From Thermus thermophilus HB8 (GTDB lineage: Bacteria > Deinococcota > Deinococci > Deinococcales > Thermaceae): DNA of 64,000 nucleotides. Below the pieces are notes generated by a model. That model was not told the DNA's origin. It searched no databases and saw only the letters and a program-made list of their open reading frames with translations. The translations under genes and the position numbers were made by a program. Shown in pieces: positions 1-8,510 of the stretch (position 1 is its first letter; every line of letters starts with the position of its first letter). Location: contig NC_006461.1 of the NCBI RefSeq assembly GCF_000091545.1, positions 1,364,469 to 1,428,468 on the forward strand. The letters are read 5' to 3'.

Positions 1-1
1 G

Positions 2-412
2 GACGAGGGGGAGAGGAGCGCCAGCGCCGTGGCCGTGGAGGACACCGAGCTCCTCGCCCTCTTCCGCGAGGACTACCTGGCCCTGATCCGGCGCCTCCCC
101 CTGGTGGCCCACAACCTGGCCGCCCTCCTCGCCCGGCGCCTCCGGGAGGCCGACTTGGAGCTTGACCTCCTCTCCTTTGAGGAGGCCCGGAACCGGGTGG
201 CCTACGCCCTCCTCAAGCTCCTCCGCCAGGGGCTCGGCCCCCTCTTCCAGATCCGCCACCACGAGCTCGCCGCCCTGGCGGGGACCAGCCGGGAAACCGT
301 CTCCCGGGTCCTCCACGCCCTGGCCGAGGAGGGGGTGGTCAGGCTCGGCCCCGGGACGGTGGAGGTGCGGGAAGCGGCGCTTCTTGAGGAGATCGCCTTC
401 GGGCTTGCCTAG
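2..412 (+). CDS. Crp/Fnr-family transcriptional regulator, C-terminal part (5' end outside window)
   Basis: The reading frame is open from the first bases of the window, so the gene starts upstream. The visible 136 residues begin in the last strands of a cyclic-nucleotide-type beta-roll (RSASAVAVEDTELL). A long dimerisation helix follows (about residues 33-60), then a winged helix-turn-helix with the recognition segment LAALAGTSRETVSRVLHAL. This is the normal Crp/Fnr order. The effector cannot be told from this part, and no cysteine cluster of the Fnr type is visible here. The stop codon lies 9 bases before the comB-like gene, whose Shine-Dalgarno AGGAGG follows the stop directly, so the two are probably co-transcribed. 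Confidence 0.9.
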   Translation, partial: DEGERSASAVAVEDTELLALFREDYLALIRRLPLVAHNLAALLARRLREADLELDLLSFEEARNRVAYALLKLLRQGLGPLFQIRHHELAALAGTSRETVSRVLHALAEEGVVRLGPGTVEVREAALLEEIAFGLA

Positions 413-421
413 GAGGAAGCG

Positions 422-1135
422 GTGCGCCTGCGCGTGGACGTGATCCCAGGGGAACACCTCGCCTACCCGGACGTGGTGCTGGTGGTGGACGTGATCCGGG
501 CCACCACCACGGCGGCGGCCTTCCTGGAGGCGGGGGCCGAGGCCCTGTACTGGACGCCAAGCCTGGAGAGCGCCCTCGCCTTCAAGGACGAGGACGTGGT
601 CCTGGCCGGGGAAACGGGGGGGCTGAAGCCGCCCCGGTTTGACCTGGGCAACAGCCCCCGGGAAGCCCTCTCGGCCCAGGTGGCGGGACGGGTGGTGGTC
701 ATGAGCACCACCAACGGCACCAAGGCGGCCCACGCCGCCGCCCGCACGGCCAAGCACGTCCTCCTGGCCTCCCTCTACAACGCCCACGCGGCGGCCCGCC
801 TGGCGAGGGAGCTTGCCACGGAGGAGGTGGCCATCCTCTGCGCCGGAAAGGAAGGGCGGGCGGGCCTGGACGACCTCTACACCGCCGGGGTCCTGGCCGA
901 GTACCTGGGGTTCCTGGGGGAGGTGGAGCCGGAGGACGGCGCCCGGGTCGCCCTCGCGGTGAAGCGGGCCTACCCCGACCCCCTGGAGGCCCTCTCCCTC
1001 TCCGCCGCCGCCCTGGCCCTCAAGCAGGTGGGCCTCGAGGCCGACGTCCCCTTCTGCGCCCAGGTGGCCAAAAGCGCCGCCGTCCCCGTCCTCCGGGGCC
1101 GGGTGGGCGAGGCCCTCATCTTCAAGCGGGCCTGA
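422..1135 (+). CDS. 2-phosphosulfolactate phosphatase-like protein (ComB family)
   Basis: The 237-residue product matches the ComB family, Mg2+-dependent acid phosphatases that release phosphate from 2-phosphosulfolactate in archaeal coenzyme M synthesis. Family signatures visible are VDVIRATTT (residues 22-30), GNSPREAL (near 76) and STTNGT (from 95), followed by the C-terminal DDLYTAG segment. Length is normal. The start is a GTG preceded by AGGAGG at 411-416. Thermus has no known coenzyme M pathway, so the real substrate is probably another 2-phospho-acid; that is inference. It is likely co-transcribed with the Crp-type gene upstream. Confidence 0.88.
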   Translation: MRLRVDVIPGEHLAYPDVVLVVDVIRATTTAAAFLEAGAEALYWTPSLESALAFKDEDVVLAGETGGLKPPRFDLGNSPREALSAQVAGRVVVMSTTNGTKAAHAAARTAKHVLLASLYNAHAAARLARELATEEVAILCAGKEGRAGLDDLYTAGVLAEYLGFLGEVEPEDGARVALAVKRAYPDPLEALSLSAAALALKQVGLEADVPFCAQVAKSAAVPVLRGRVGEALIFKRA

Positions 1136-1169
1136 GCCTCCAGGCTCCACAAAAGCTGCCCACGGGGGG

Positions 1170-1188
1170 AAGCCCTTTTGGTGGGCTT
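1170..1188. terminator. Small hairpin between convergent genes
   Basis: AAGCCC and GGGCTT form a 6-bp perfect stem around the loop TTTTGGT. It lies between the ends of the comB-like gene and the opposing SIS gene and overlaps the stop of the latter. It could end transcription from either side, but the stem is short. Confidence 0.4.
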
Positions 1189-2101
1189 AGCGGGCGGCGA
1201 GGCGGGCGTGGAAGCCCAGGCCGAGGAGGATGGGGTCCAGTTCCGGCGCCAAGGCCACGGGGAGAGGCAGGGGGAGGTCGGCGAGGGCCAGGGCCTCGGG
1301 CTCGGGGGAGAGGACGAAGAGGGGCACTCCCCTGGCCTTGAGGCCCTCCAGGGCGGGGATGAGGCCGGCCAAGACCCCGTCCCGCCCCACCAGGACCAGG
1401 AGGGGGAGGCCGGCGGGGAAAAGCTCCTCGAGGGCGGCCACCCCCTCGGCGCGGAGGCCCGCCTCCTTGAGGCGCAAGGCGGCCTCCAGGGCCACGGGAT
1501 AGGCGAAGCCCGGCCCCAGGACGAAGAGGCCCTCCCCCACCTCCAGGCCCTCCTCCCCCTCCAGGGCCCGCGCCATGGCCTCCGGCAGGGCAGGAAGGGC
1601 CTCCCGCAGGCGGGGCTCCTCCAGGAGGTGGGCGGCAAGCTGGGCCGTGGCCGCAAGCCCGGCGAGGAAGCCCGCGCCCTCCGCCCCGCCCAGGTGGAGG
1701 GGGAGGACCGCCTCGGCCGCCCCGGCCAAGGGGCTCTCCTCCCGGCCCACGAAGGCCAGGGTCAGGGCGCCCTCCCCCCGGTAGGCCCGCACCAGTTCCT
1801 CCGCGCCCGCCCCCTCCCCAGCGAGGTCGTAGGCGAGGAGGAGGCTCGGAAAAGGCGCCTTGGGCCTCGCCCCGTAGAGGGCAAAGAGGGGGAGGGCCAA
1901 GGGGAGGACGGGCCAGAGGAGGCGGGCCTCGAGGAGGTGCTTGGCGTAGAGGGCGGCGAGGCCTCCCCGCCCCCGGGCCGCGGCCAGGACGAGGGCCGGG
2001 TTCCTGCGGCGGAGGAAGCGGGCGAGGCTTCGCACCTCGGGCGCGTTCTCCTTGAGGAGGCGTTCCACCACCCCCGGGGCTTCCGCGGTCCAGGAGGCCA
2101 T
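1187..2101 (-). CDS. SIS-domain protein, GlmS isomerase-like
   Basis: A 304-residue protein with two sugar-isomerase (SIS) lobes. The second lobe has the typical LFVLGPGFAYPVALEAALRL segment and a final P-x-L-x-x-L-G-F region like the isomerase half of glucosamine-6-phosphate synthase. The C-terminal catalytic tail of true GlmS enzymes is not recognisable, so it may be a phosphosugar-binding or deglycating relative; I cannot assign a substrate. A minus-strand TATCAT (2108-2113) lies 6 bases before the ATG, so the mRNA should be leaderless. It is divergent from uvrA. Confidence 0.85.
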   Translation of the reverse strand: MASWTAEAPGVVERLLKENAPEVRSLARFLRRRNPALVLAAARGRGGLAALYAKHLLEARLLWPVLPLALPLFALYGARPKAPFPSLLLAYDLAGEGAGAEELVRAYRGEGALTLAFVGREESPLAGAAEAVLPLHLGGAEGAGFLAGLAATAQLAAHLLEEPRLREALPALPEAMARALEGEEGLEVGEGLFVLGPGFAYPVALEAALRLKEAGLRAEGVAALEELFPAGLPLLVLVGRDGVLAGLIPALEGLKARGVPLFVLSPEPEALALADLPLPLPVALAPELDPILLGLGFHARLAAR

Positions 2102-2107
2102 GGGGCC

Positions 2108-2113
2108 ATGATA
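2108..2113 (-). promoter_or_regulatory. -10 element of the SIS gene (leaderless)
   Basis: The minus strand reads TATCAT, then six bases, then the ATG at 2101. Transcription should begin at or next to the start codon. No convincing -35 is seen. Confidence 0.5.
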
Positions 2114-2163
2114 GCAAGGCCCACCCCCGCCCTAGGCCCTACCCCCATCCCCCGAGGGGGTGG

Positions 2164-2169
2164 TATACT
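2164..2169 (+). promoter_or_regulatory. -10 element of uvrA (leaderless)
   Basis: TATACT is followed by seven bases and the uvrA ATG at 2177, the spacing expected if transcription starts at the start codon. No clear -35 is seen. Confidence 0.55.
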
Positions 2170-2176
2170 TCCACGG

Positions 2177-5035
2177 ATGGACCGCATCGTCATCCGGGGC
2201 GCTCGGGAGCACAACCTGAAGAACATCAGCCTGGAGCTTCCCCGGGGCAAGTTCATCGTCATCACCGGGGTTTCCGGCTCGGGGAAAAGCACCTTGGCCT
2301 TTGACACCATCTACGCCGAGGGGCAGAGGCGCTACGTGGAAAGCCTCTCCAGCTACGCCCGGCAGTTTCTGGGCGTGATGGACAAGCCCGAGGTGGAGAG
2401 CATTGAGGGGCTTTCCCCGGCCATCTCCATTGACCAGAAGACCACGAGCCACAACCCCCGCTCCACCGTGGGCACCGTCACGGAGATCCACGACTACCTC
2501 CGCCTCCTCTTCGCCCGCGTGGGGCAGGCCTTCTGCCCCGAGTGCGGCCGTCCCATTGAGAAGCAGTCGGCGAGCGAGATCACCGACCGCCTCCTCAAGC
2601 GCCCCCCCGGCACCCGGGCCATCCTCATGGCCCCCCTGGTGCGGGGAAGGAAGGGGGAGTACAGGAAGCTCTTCCAGCAGCTCCTGAAGGAAGGCTACGC
2701 CCGGGTGCGGGTGGACGGGGTCATCTACCTCCTGGAGGAGGCCCAAGGCCTCAGCCTGGAGAAGTACGAGAAGCACGACATTGACCTGGTGATTGACCGG
2801 GTGGTCCTGAAGGAGGAGGAGCGCCCCCGCATCGCCGAGGCGGTGGAGCTCGCCCTGCTTCGGGGGGAAGGCCTTCTTCGGGTCCTCTACCCGGACACCG
2901 GGGAAGAGGAGCTCTTCTCGGAGAAGTTCGCCTGCCCCGAGCACGGCTCGGTCCTGGAGGAGCTGGAGCCCCGCATCTTCTCCTTCAACAGCCCCTACGG
3001 GGCCTGCCCCGCCTGCTCCGGCCTCGGCTACCGCCAGGAGTTTGACCCCGAGCTCGTGGTGAACCCCGAGCTCTCCCTGGCCGAGGGGGCCATCCTCCCC
3101 TGGTCCCGGGGGCGGGACACGGGGAGGAGCTACCTCTGGGACCGCCTTAGGGCCTTGGCCGAGCACCTGGGCTTTGACCTCAAGACCCCCTTCAAGGACC
3201 TGCCGGAGGAGGCGAAGCGCGCCGTCCTCTACGGCCTTCCCGAGCCCTTTGAGGTGGTCTTCCGCCGGGGCGGCAAGGAAACCTTCCGGGTGGAGGTGCG
3301 GTACGAGGGGGTGATCCCCTGGCTGGAGAAGCGCTACCAGGAGTCCGACTCCGAGGGGGTGCGGGAGGCCCTGGAGGGCTTCATGTCCTTAAGGCCCTGC
3401 CCCGCCTGCGGGGGCACCCGGTACAAGCGGGAGGTCCTCTCGGTGAAGGTGGCGGGGAGGAACATCGCCGAGGTCTCCGCCCTCCCCGTGCGGGAGGCCC
3501 TGGCGTTCTTCCAGGGCCTGGAGAAGACCCTTCCCCCCTTCCAGGCCCAGATCGCCCGGCCCATCCTCAGGGAGATCGTGGAGCGGCTCGGCTTCCTGGT
3601 GGACGTGGGCCTGGACTACCTCACCCTGGACCGGGCGGCCAACACCCTCTCCGGAGGCGAGGCCCAGAGGATCCGGCTCGCGACCCAGGTGGGCTCGGGC
3701 CTCACCGGGGTCCTCTACGTGCTGGACGAGCCCAGCATCGGCCTCCACCCCCGGGACAACCAGCGCCTCATCCGCACCCTCAAAAGGCTCCGCGACCTGG
3801 GCAACACCCTCATCGTGGTGGAACACGACGAGGAGACCATGCGGGCCGCCGACTGGATCGTGGACATGGGTCCGGGGGCGGGGATCCACGGGGGGGAGGT
3901 GGTGGCCCAGGGCACCCTGGAGGACATCCTCAAAAGCCCGCAAAGCCTCACCGGGGCCTACCTCAGGGGGGAAAAGAGGATCCCCGTGCCCAAGGAGCGC
4001 CGCAAGGGGAACGGCAAGTGGCTCGTCCTCAAGGGGGCGCGGGCGCACAACCTGAAGAACGTCACCTTGAGGATCCCCCTGGGCCGCTTCGTGGCCATCA
4101 CCGGCCCCTCGGGCTCGGGGAAGAGCACCCTGGTCCACGACGTCCTCTACGCCGCCCTGGCCCAAAGGCTCATGCGGGCCAAGACGACCCCCGGGCCCTA
4201 CGAGGCCCTGGAGGGGGTGGAGCACCTGGACAAGGTCATTGAGATTGACCAGTCCCCCATCGGCCGCACCCCCCGGTCCAACCCCGCCACCTACACCGGG
4301 GTCTTTGACGAGATCCGCGACCTCTTCGCCAAGACCCCGGAGGCCAGGAAGCGGGGGTACGGCCCAGGCCGCTTCTCCTTCAACGTCAAGGGCGGGCGGT
4401 GCGAGGCCTGCGGCGGGGACGGGACGGTGAAGATTGAGATGCTCTTCCTCCCCGACCTCTACGTCCCCTGCGAGGTCTGCAAGGGCAAGCGCTACAACAA
4501 GGAGACCCTGGAGGTCAAGCTCAGGGGGAAGAGCATCGCCGACGTTCTGGACATGACGGTGGAGGAGGCCCTGGACTTCTTCCAGAACGTCCCCTCCATC
4601 GCCCGGAAGCTCCAGCTCATGGTGGACGTGGGCCTGGGGTACATGAAGCTGGGCCAGCCCTCCCCCACCCTCTCCGGGGGGGAGGCCCAGAGGATCAAGC
4701 TCGCCACGGAGCTCGGCCGCAAGGCCACGGGCCGCACCCTCTACATCCTGGACGAGCCCACCACGGGCCTGCACTTTGACGACGTGGCGAAGCTCCTCTC
4801 GGTCCTCCACCGGTTGGTGGACGCGGGCAACACCGTGGTGGTCATTGAGCACAACCTGGACGTGGTGAAGACCGCGGACTGGGTGATTGACCTGGGCCCC
4901 GAGGGCGGGGACCGGGGCGGGGAGATCGTGGCCGAGGGCACCCCCGAGGAGGTGGCCCTCACGGGGAGCCCCACGGGGGCCTTCCTCGCCCGGATCCCCG
5001 AGATCGCCGCCCGGATCGGGGTGGCGGCGGACTAA
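2177..5035 (+). CDS. uvrA: Excinuclease ABC subunit A
   Basis: DNA-damage recognition ATPase of nucleotide excision repair, 952 residues, the usual length. It has two ABC modules: Walker A motifs GVSGSGKST (31-39) and GPSGSGKST (643-651) and signatures LSGGEAQRI (491-499) and again before the second Walker B. Zinc modules are seen as CPEC/CPAC pairs in the first half and CEACGG...CEVCKG in the second. The frame is open upstream through the opposite SIS gene, but the family N-terminus MDRIVIRGAREHNLKN and the -10 at 2164 fix the ATG at 2177. A hairpin follows the stop directly. Confidence 0.98.
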   Translation: MDRIVIRGAREHNLKNISLELPRGKFIVITGVSGSGKSTLAFDTIYAEGQRRYVESLSSYARQFLGVMDKPEVESIEGLSPAISIDQKTTSHNPRSTVGTVTEIHDYLRLLFARVGQAFCPECGRPIEKQSASEITDRLLKRPPGTRAILMAPLVRGRKGEYRKLFQQLLKEGYARVRVDGVIYLLEEAQGLSLEKYEKHDIDLVIDRVVLKEEERPRIAEAVELALLRGEGLLRVLYPDTGEEELFSEKFACPEHGSVLEELEPRIFSFNSPYGACPACSGLGYRQEFDPELVVNPELSLAEGAILPWSRGRDTGRSYLWDRLRALAEHLGFDLKTPFKDLPEEAKRAVLYGLPEPFEVVFRRGGKETFRVEVRYEGVIPWLEKRYQESDSEGVREALEGFMSLRPCPACGGTRYKREVLSVKVAGRNIAEVSALPVREALAFFQGLEKTLPPFQAQIARPILREIVERLGFLVDVGLDYLTLDRAANTLSGGEAQRIRLATQVGSGLTGVLYVLDEPSIGLHPRDNQRLIRTLKRLRDLGNTLIVVEHDEETMRAADWIVDMGPGAGIHGGEVVAQGTLEDILKSPQSLTGAYLRGEKRIPVPKERRKGNGKWLVLKGARAHNLKNVTLRIPLGRFVAITGPSGSGKSTLVHDVLYAALAQRLMRAKTTPGPYEALEGVEHLDKVIEIDQSPIGRTPRSNPATYTGVFDEIRDLFAKTPEARKRGYGPGRFSFNVKGGRCEACGGDGTVKIEMLFLPDLYVPCEVCKGKRYNKETLEVKLRGKSIADVLDMTVEEALDFFQNVPSIARKLQLMVDVGLGYMKLGQPSPTLSGGEAQRIKLATELGRKATGRTLYILDEPTTGLHFDDVAKLLSVLHRLVDAGNTVVVIEHNLDVVKTADWVIDLGPEGGDRGGEIVAEGTPEEVALTGSPTGAFLARIPEIAARIGVAAD

Positions 5036-5036
5036 A

Positions 5037-5064
5037 CCCCACGCGGGCTCGCGCCCGCGTGGGG
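5037..5064. repeat. Interspersed hairpin repeat, CCCCACGCGGGC class
   Basis: A perfect 12-bp inverted repeat CCCCACGCGGGC / GCCCGCGTGGGG around TCGC. It lies between the ends of uvrA and the opposing DUF389 gene, where it can act as a two-way terminator. A copy with loop TTGC is at 56564-56591. The tail GGGGGCCCCGG resembles that of the CCCCATGCTGGC class. Confidence 0.8.
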
Positions 5065-5082
5065 GCCCCGGGTGCCCGCGCG

Positions 5083-6072
5083 TCAGAACCCGGGAAGGAC
5101 CCTCTGGGCGAGGTAAAGGAGCCCCGCCAAGAGGGCGAGGCTCAGGCCCCAGAGGAGGAGGGCCGTCCTCGAGGCCCGGGCCGCCCGCTCCGCCTCCCAA
5201 AAGGTGCGGGGGCGGACCCGTTGCAGGAGGAAGGTGGCCACCCCCGCCAGGTTCACGCTGGCCACGTTCACCGCGAAGAGGAGTACGGCCCCAAAGGCCT
5301 TTTCCGGGTAGCCTGCCCCCGAAAGAAGCCCGGCGGCGGTCAAGGGGGGGAGGAGGGCCACGGCCACCATCACCCCCACCAACGCGGCCGGGGCCCCGGT
5401 GGTGAACCCCAAGGCCCCCGCCACCCCGGCGGCCAGGGCCACCGCCACGTCCTCGAGGCCCGGCCTCGTCCTCGGGGCAAGCTCAGGAGCAGAGGGGTCC
5501 ACGGGGAGGAAAAACCCCAAGGCCAGGGAGAGCCCGCTCGCCAGGGCCACGCCCAAAAGCAAGGTCCTAAAGGCCTTGCGGAAGAGGTCCAGATCCCCTA
5601 GGGCGGAGCCCAGGGCCAAGGCCATGGCGGGCCCGAGCAGGGGAGCGATCACCATGGCCCCGATGACCAAGGCGGCGCTCCCCTTCACCAGGCCCACGGC
5701 CGCCACCAGGGTGGCCAGGGCCACCAGGGCGAGGTAGACGCCGCCCGCCTCGCTGGCCTCGGAAAGCTCCTGGTAAAGCTCCTCCCGGCCCACGCGCTCA
5801 GGCGAGGGCTTCTCCTCGGGGGGCTTGGCCTCCTCCGGGGGAGGCACCACCGCCTCCACGGGGAGGACGGCCAGGCGCAGCGCCTTCCCAAAGCGGTTCT
5901 GTAAGGCGTCGCTCACGGGCTCCACCTGGCCCGCCTCCAAGAAGACGTGGTAGAGGACCTCGCCCCCCTCCCGGCTCCTCCAGGCGGCCCAGGGCCCCGC
6001 CTCCGCCAGGAGGGCGGCCACCGCCTCCTCGTCCTTCTCGGGCACGGCGAAGAGGAGGACGCGGAGGGGCAT
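5083..6072 (-). CDS. DUF389 / TIGR00341-family membrane protein
   Basis: A 329-residue protein: a soluble N-terminal domain of about 110 residues, a proline/glutamate-rich linker (PPPEEAKPPEEKPSPE), then about six hydrophobic segments with the family core VIGAMVIAPLLGPAMALALG and GALGFTTGAPAALVGVMVAV. The biochemical role of this family is unknown. The ATG is 1 base downstream of the trmFO stop, so the two are probably transcribed and translated together. The gene ends at the repeat hairpin shared with uvrA. Confidence 0.88.
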   Translation of the reverse strand: MPLRVLLFAVPEKDEEAVAALLAEAGPWAAWRSREGGEVLYHVFLEAGQVEPVSDALQNRFGKALRLAVLPVEAVVPPPEEAKPPEEKPSPERVGREELYQELSEASEAGGVYLALVALATLVAAVGLVKGSAALVIGAMVIAPLLGPAMALALGSALGDLDLFRKAFRTLLLGVALASGLSLALGFFLPVDPSAPELAPRTRPGLEDVAVALAAGVAGALGFTTGAPAALVGVMVAVALLPPLTAAGLLSGAGYPEKAFGAVLLFAVNVASVNLAGVATFLLQRVRPRTFWEAERAARASRTALLLWGLSLALLAGLLYLAQRVLPGF

Positions 6073-6073
6073 C

Positions 6074-7405
6074 TCAGACGAGGGCCGCCTCGGGGCGGGG
6101 AAGGGGCGGGTTCAGGCCGGAAAGCCAGGCGGAGAAGGCCTCGAGGCCCCTCCGGTACATGGCCTGGCGCTTCTCCTTCTTGCCCATCCTCCCCTCCACC
6201 GGGGGCACCAGGCCCCAGTTGGCGTACATGGGCTGGAAGCCCTCCGGGTTCGCCGTGGCCAGGTAGCGCACAAGCCCCCCCAGCATACTCTCCTCCGGGG
6301 GCGCCACGGGGGGAAGCCCCAGGGCCTTCCGCGCGGCGTTGAGCCCGGCGAGGAAGCCCGTGGCGGCGCTCTCCAGGTACCCCTCCACCCCGGCCAACAC
6401 CCCGGCGGCGTAAAGCCCCTCCGCCTCCCTGAACTCCAGGGTCTCGCCAAGGAGCCTCGGGGCGTTTAGGTAGGTGTTCCGGTGCATCACCCCGTAGCGG
6501 ACGATCTCGGCGTTTTCCAGGCCGGGGATCATCTGGATGAGGCGCTTCTGCTCGGGCCACTTGAGCCCCGTCTGGAACCCCACCAGGCTCCACATCCGCC
6601 CCGCCTTGTCCTCCTGGCGGAGCTGGACCACGGCGAAGGGCTCCTTCCCCGTGCGGGGGTCCACGAGCCCCACGGGCTTCATGGGGCCAAAGAGCAGGGT
6701 CTGGTAGCCCCTCCGGGCGAGCTCCTCCACGGGGACGCAGGCCTCAAAGAACTCCAGCTTCTCCCAGTCGTGGGGGGTGTGGCGCTGGGCCTCGAGGAGG
6801 GCCTGGTGGAAGCGCCGGTACTCCTCCTCGGTCATGGGGCAGTTGAGGTAGTCGGCGCTCTGGCCGTAGCGGCCCGCGCGGAAGCACTTCGTGAGGTCAA
6901 TGCTCTCGTAGAGGACGATGGGGCTTGCGGCGTCGTAGTAGGCGAGGAAGTGGTCGCCAAAGCGCCGCTTCAGGGCCTCGGCCAGGGCCTCGGAGGTCAA
7001 AGGCCCCGTGGCGAGCACGGTGATCCCAGGGGGGATCTCCCGCACCTCCTCCCGCACCACCTCGAGGAGGGGGTGGCCCGTGAGCCTTTCCGTGATGTAG
7101 CCGCTGAACTCCTCCCGGTCCACGGCCAAGGCCCCCCCGGCGGGCACTCGGGCGAGGTCCGCCGCCTCCATGACGAGGCTTCCCGCCCGGCGCATCTCCG
7201 CCTGGAGAAGCCCCTTGGCGTTGGTCTCCCCTTCCCCGCCCAGGGAGTTGGAGCAGACGATCTCGGCGAAGCGGTCCGTCCCGTGGGCCGGGGTCATCCG
7301 CTTGGGGCGCATCTCAAAAAGGCGCACGGGAACGCCCAGGCGCAAGAGGGTCCAGGCGGCCTCGCTCCCCGCGAGGCCCGCCCCCACCACGTTCACCCGT
7401 TCCAT
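6074..7405 (-). CDS. trmFO: Methylenetetrahydrofolate-tRNA-(uracil54-C5)-methyltransferase
   Basis: Flavoenzyme that makes ribothymidine at position 54 of tRNA using methylenetetrahydrofolate and reduced FAD. The 443-residue product starts with the FAD-binding GAGLAG (8-13), followed by LFEMRPKRMTPAHGTDRFAE and CSNSLGGE, which are hallmarks of the GidA-like TrmFO family. C53 in CSNS is in the family's conserved position. A minus-strand TACCAT (7413-7418) ends seven bases before the ATG, so translation is probably leaderless. It is divergent from the Uma2-hisF operon. Confidence 0.97.
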   Translation of the reverse strand: MERVNVVGAGLAGSEAAWTLLRLGVPVRLFEMRPKRMTPAHGTDRFAEIVCSNSLGGEGETNAKGLLQAEMRRAGSLVMEAADLARVPAGGALAVDREEFSGYITERLTGHPLLEVVREEVREIPPGITVLATGPLTSEALAEALKRRFGDHFLAYYDAASPIVLYESIDLTKCFRAGRYGQSADYLNCPMTEEEYRRFHQALLEAQRHTPHDWEKLEFFEACVPVEELARRGYQTLLFGPMKPVGLVDPRTGKEPFAVVQLRQEDKAGRMWSLVGFQTGLKWPEQKRLIQMIPGLENAEIVRYGVMHRNTYLNAPRLLGETLEFREAEGLYAAGVLAGVEGYLESAATGFLAGLNAARKALGLPPVAPPEESMLGGLVRYLATANPEGFQPMYANWGLVPPVEGRMGKKEKRQAMYRRGLEAFSAWLSGLNPPLPRPEAALV

Positions 7406-7412
7406 CCTTTAG

Positions 7413-7418
7413 ATGGTA
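7413..7418 (-). promoter_or_regulatory. -10 element of trmFO (leaderless)
   Basis: TACCAT on the minus strand, seven bases before the trmFO ATG. No clear -35. Confidence 0.5.
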
Positions 7419-7447
7419 GCACCGGAAAGGCCTAGGGGAAAGTGGAC

Positions 7448-7453
7448 TATAAT
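7448..7453 (+). promoter_or_regulatory. Consensus -10 of the Uma2-hisF-hisIE-glpX operon
   Basis: TATAAT, a perfect -10. It overlaps the ATG at 7452, so that ATG is probably not in the mRNA. The in-frame GTG at 7461 lies seven bases downstream, at the expected transcription start. Confidence 0.65.
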
Positions 7454-7460
7454 GGCCTCC

Positions 7461-7751
7461 GTGGTGCGGCACCGGTTCCGGGTGGAGGAGGACTTCTACA
7501 CCCAGGCCCATCCCGGCCCGGAGGACGTGCTCCTCCTGGTGGAGGTGAGCCTCTCCACCGAGGCCTGGGACCGGGAGAAGAAGCTTCCTCTCTACGCCCG
7601 GGCAGGCCTCCCCGAGGTCTGGCGCCTCACCCGGGAGGGCCTCGAGGTCCACCGGGACCCCGAGGGGGGCCGCTTCCTTGTGGCCAGAGGCGAAACGATC
7701 GCCCCCCTCCTCCTGCCCCAGGCGGAGTTCCCCTTCCAGCCCCCCCTATGA
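7461..7751 (+). CDS. Shortened Uma2-family (DUF820) nuclease-fold protein, probably inactive
   Basis: About 96 residues, half the usual length of about 190. The C-terminal half is a good Uma2 match: EDVLLLVEVSLSTEAWDREK and LPLYARAGLPEVWRLT. The first residues (VRHRFRVEE) look like a normal Uma2 N-terminus, but about 90 residues between the two, including the first acidic residue of the PD-(D/E)xK centre, are missing. This looks like an in-frame deletion. I start it at GTG 7461 because a perfect -10 overlaps the upstream ATG at 7452. The stop overlaps the hisF ATG, so it may now act mainly as the leading cistron of the his genes. Confidence 0.75.
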   Translation: MVRHRFRVEEDFYTQAHPGPEDVLLLVEVSLSTEAWDREKKLPLYARAGLPEVWRLTREGLEVHRDPEGGRFLVARGETIAPLLLPQAEFPFQPPL

Positions 7752-8506
7752 GCCTCGCCAAGCGCATCGTCCCCTGCCTGGACGTCCACGCGGGCCGCGT
7801 GGTCAAGGGGGTGAACTTCGTGAACCTAAGGGACGCCGGGGACCCCGTGGAGGCGGCCCGGGCCTACGACGAGGCGGGGGCCGACGAGCTCGTCTTCCTG
7901 GACATCTCCGCCACCCACGAGGAACGGGCCATCCTCCTGGACGTGGTGGCGAGGGTGGCGGAACGGGTCTTCATCCCCCTCACCGTGGGCGGGGGGGTGC
8001 GCTCCTTGGAGGACGCGAGGAAGCTCCTCCTTTCGGGGGCCGACAAGGTGAGCGTGAACTCCGCCGCGGTGAGGCGGCCCGAGCTCATCCGGGAGCTTGC
8101 CGATCACTTCGGCGCCCAGGCGGTGGTCCTGGCCATAGACGCCAGGTGGCGGGGGGACTTCCCCGAGGTCCACGTGGCGGGGGGGCGCGTGCCCACGGGC
8201 CTCCACGCCGTGGAGTGGGCGGTGAAGGGGGTGGAGCTTGGGGCCGGGGAGATCCTCCTCACCAGCATGGACCGGGACGGGACCAAGGAGGGGTACGACC
8301 TCAGGCTCACCCGCATGGTGGCCGAGGCGGTGGGGGTCCCGGTGATCGCCAGCGGCGGGGCCGGGCGGATGGAGCACTTCCTCGAGGCCTTCCAGGCCGG
8401 GGCCGAGGCCGCCTTGGCCGCAAGCGTCTTCCACTTTGGCGAGATCCCCATTCCCAAGCTTAAGCGCTACCTCGCGGAAAAAGGCGTCCACGTGCGGCTA
8501 GACTAG
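7748..8506 (+). CDS. hisF: Imidazole glycerol phosphate synthase, cyclase subunit
   Basis: TIM-barrel cyclase that, with HisH, converts PRFAR and ammonia to imidazole glycerol phosphate and AICAR in histidine synthesis. It has 252 residues, the usual length. The two catalytic aspartates are visible: D12 in RIVPCLDVHAG and D131 in VVLAIDARW. Phosphate-binding loops TVGGGV and ASGGAG are present. The ATG overlaps the stop of the Uma2-like gene, so translation is coupled. hisIE follows after four bases; hisH is not in the window. Confidence 0.98.
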   Translation: MSLAKRIVPCLDVHAGRVVKGVNFVNLRDAGDPVEAARAYDEAGADELVFLDISATHEERAILLDVVARVAERVFIPLTVGGGVRSLEDARKLLLSGADKVSVNSAAVRRPELIRELADHFGAQAVVLAIDARWRGDFPEVHVAGGRVPTGLHAVEWAVKGVELGAGEILLTSMDRDGTKEGYDLRLTRMVAEAVGVPVIASGGAGRMEHFLEAFQAGAEAALAASVFHFGEIPIPKLKRYLAEKGVHVRLD

Positions 8507-8510
8507 GGGC

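Noticed and set aside
1178..2176. In-frame upstream extension of uvrA
   Set aside because: It is antisense to the SIS gene, has no family similarity, and a -10 sits seven bases before the ATG at 2177.
3389..5200. Long minus-strand frame opposite uvrA
   Set aside because: Low-complexity product (Gly, Pro, Leu, His runs), with no match. GC-rich third positions keep antisense frames open.
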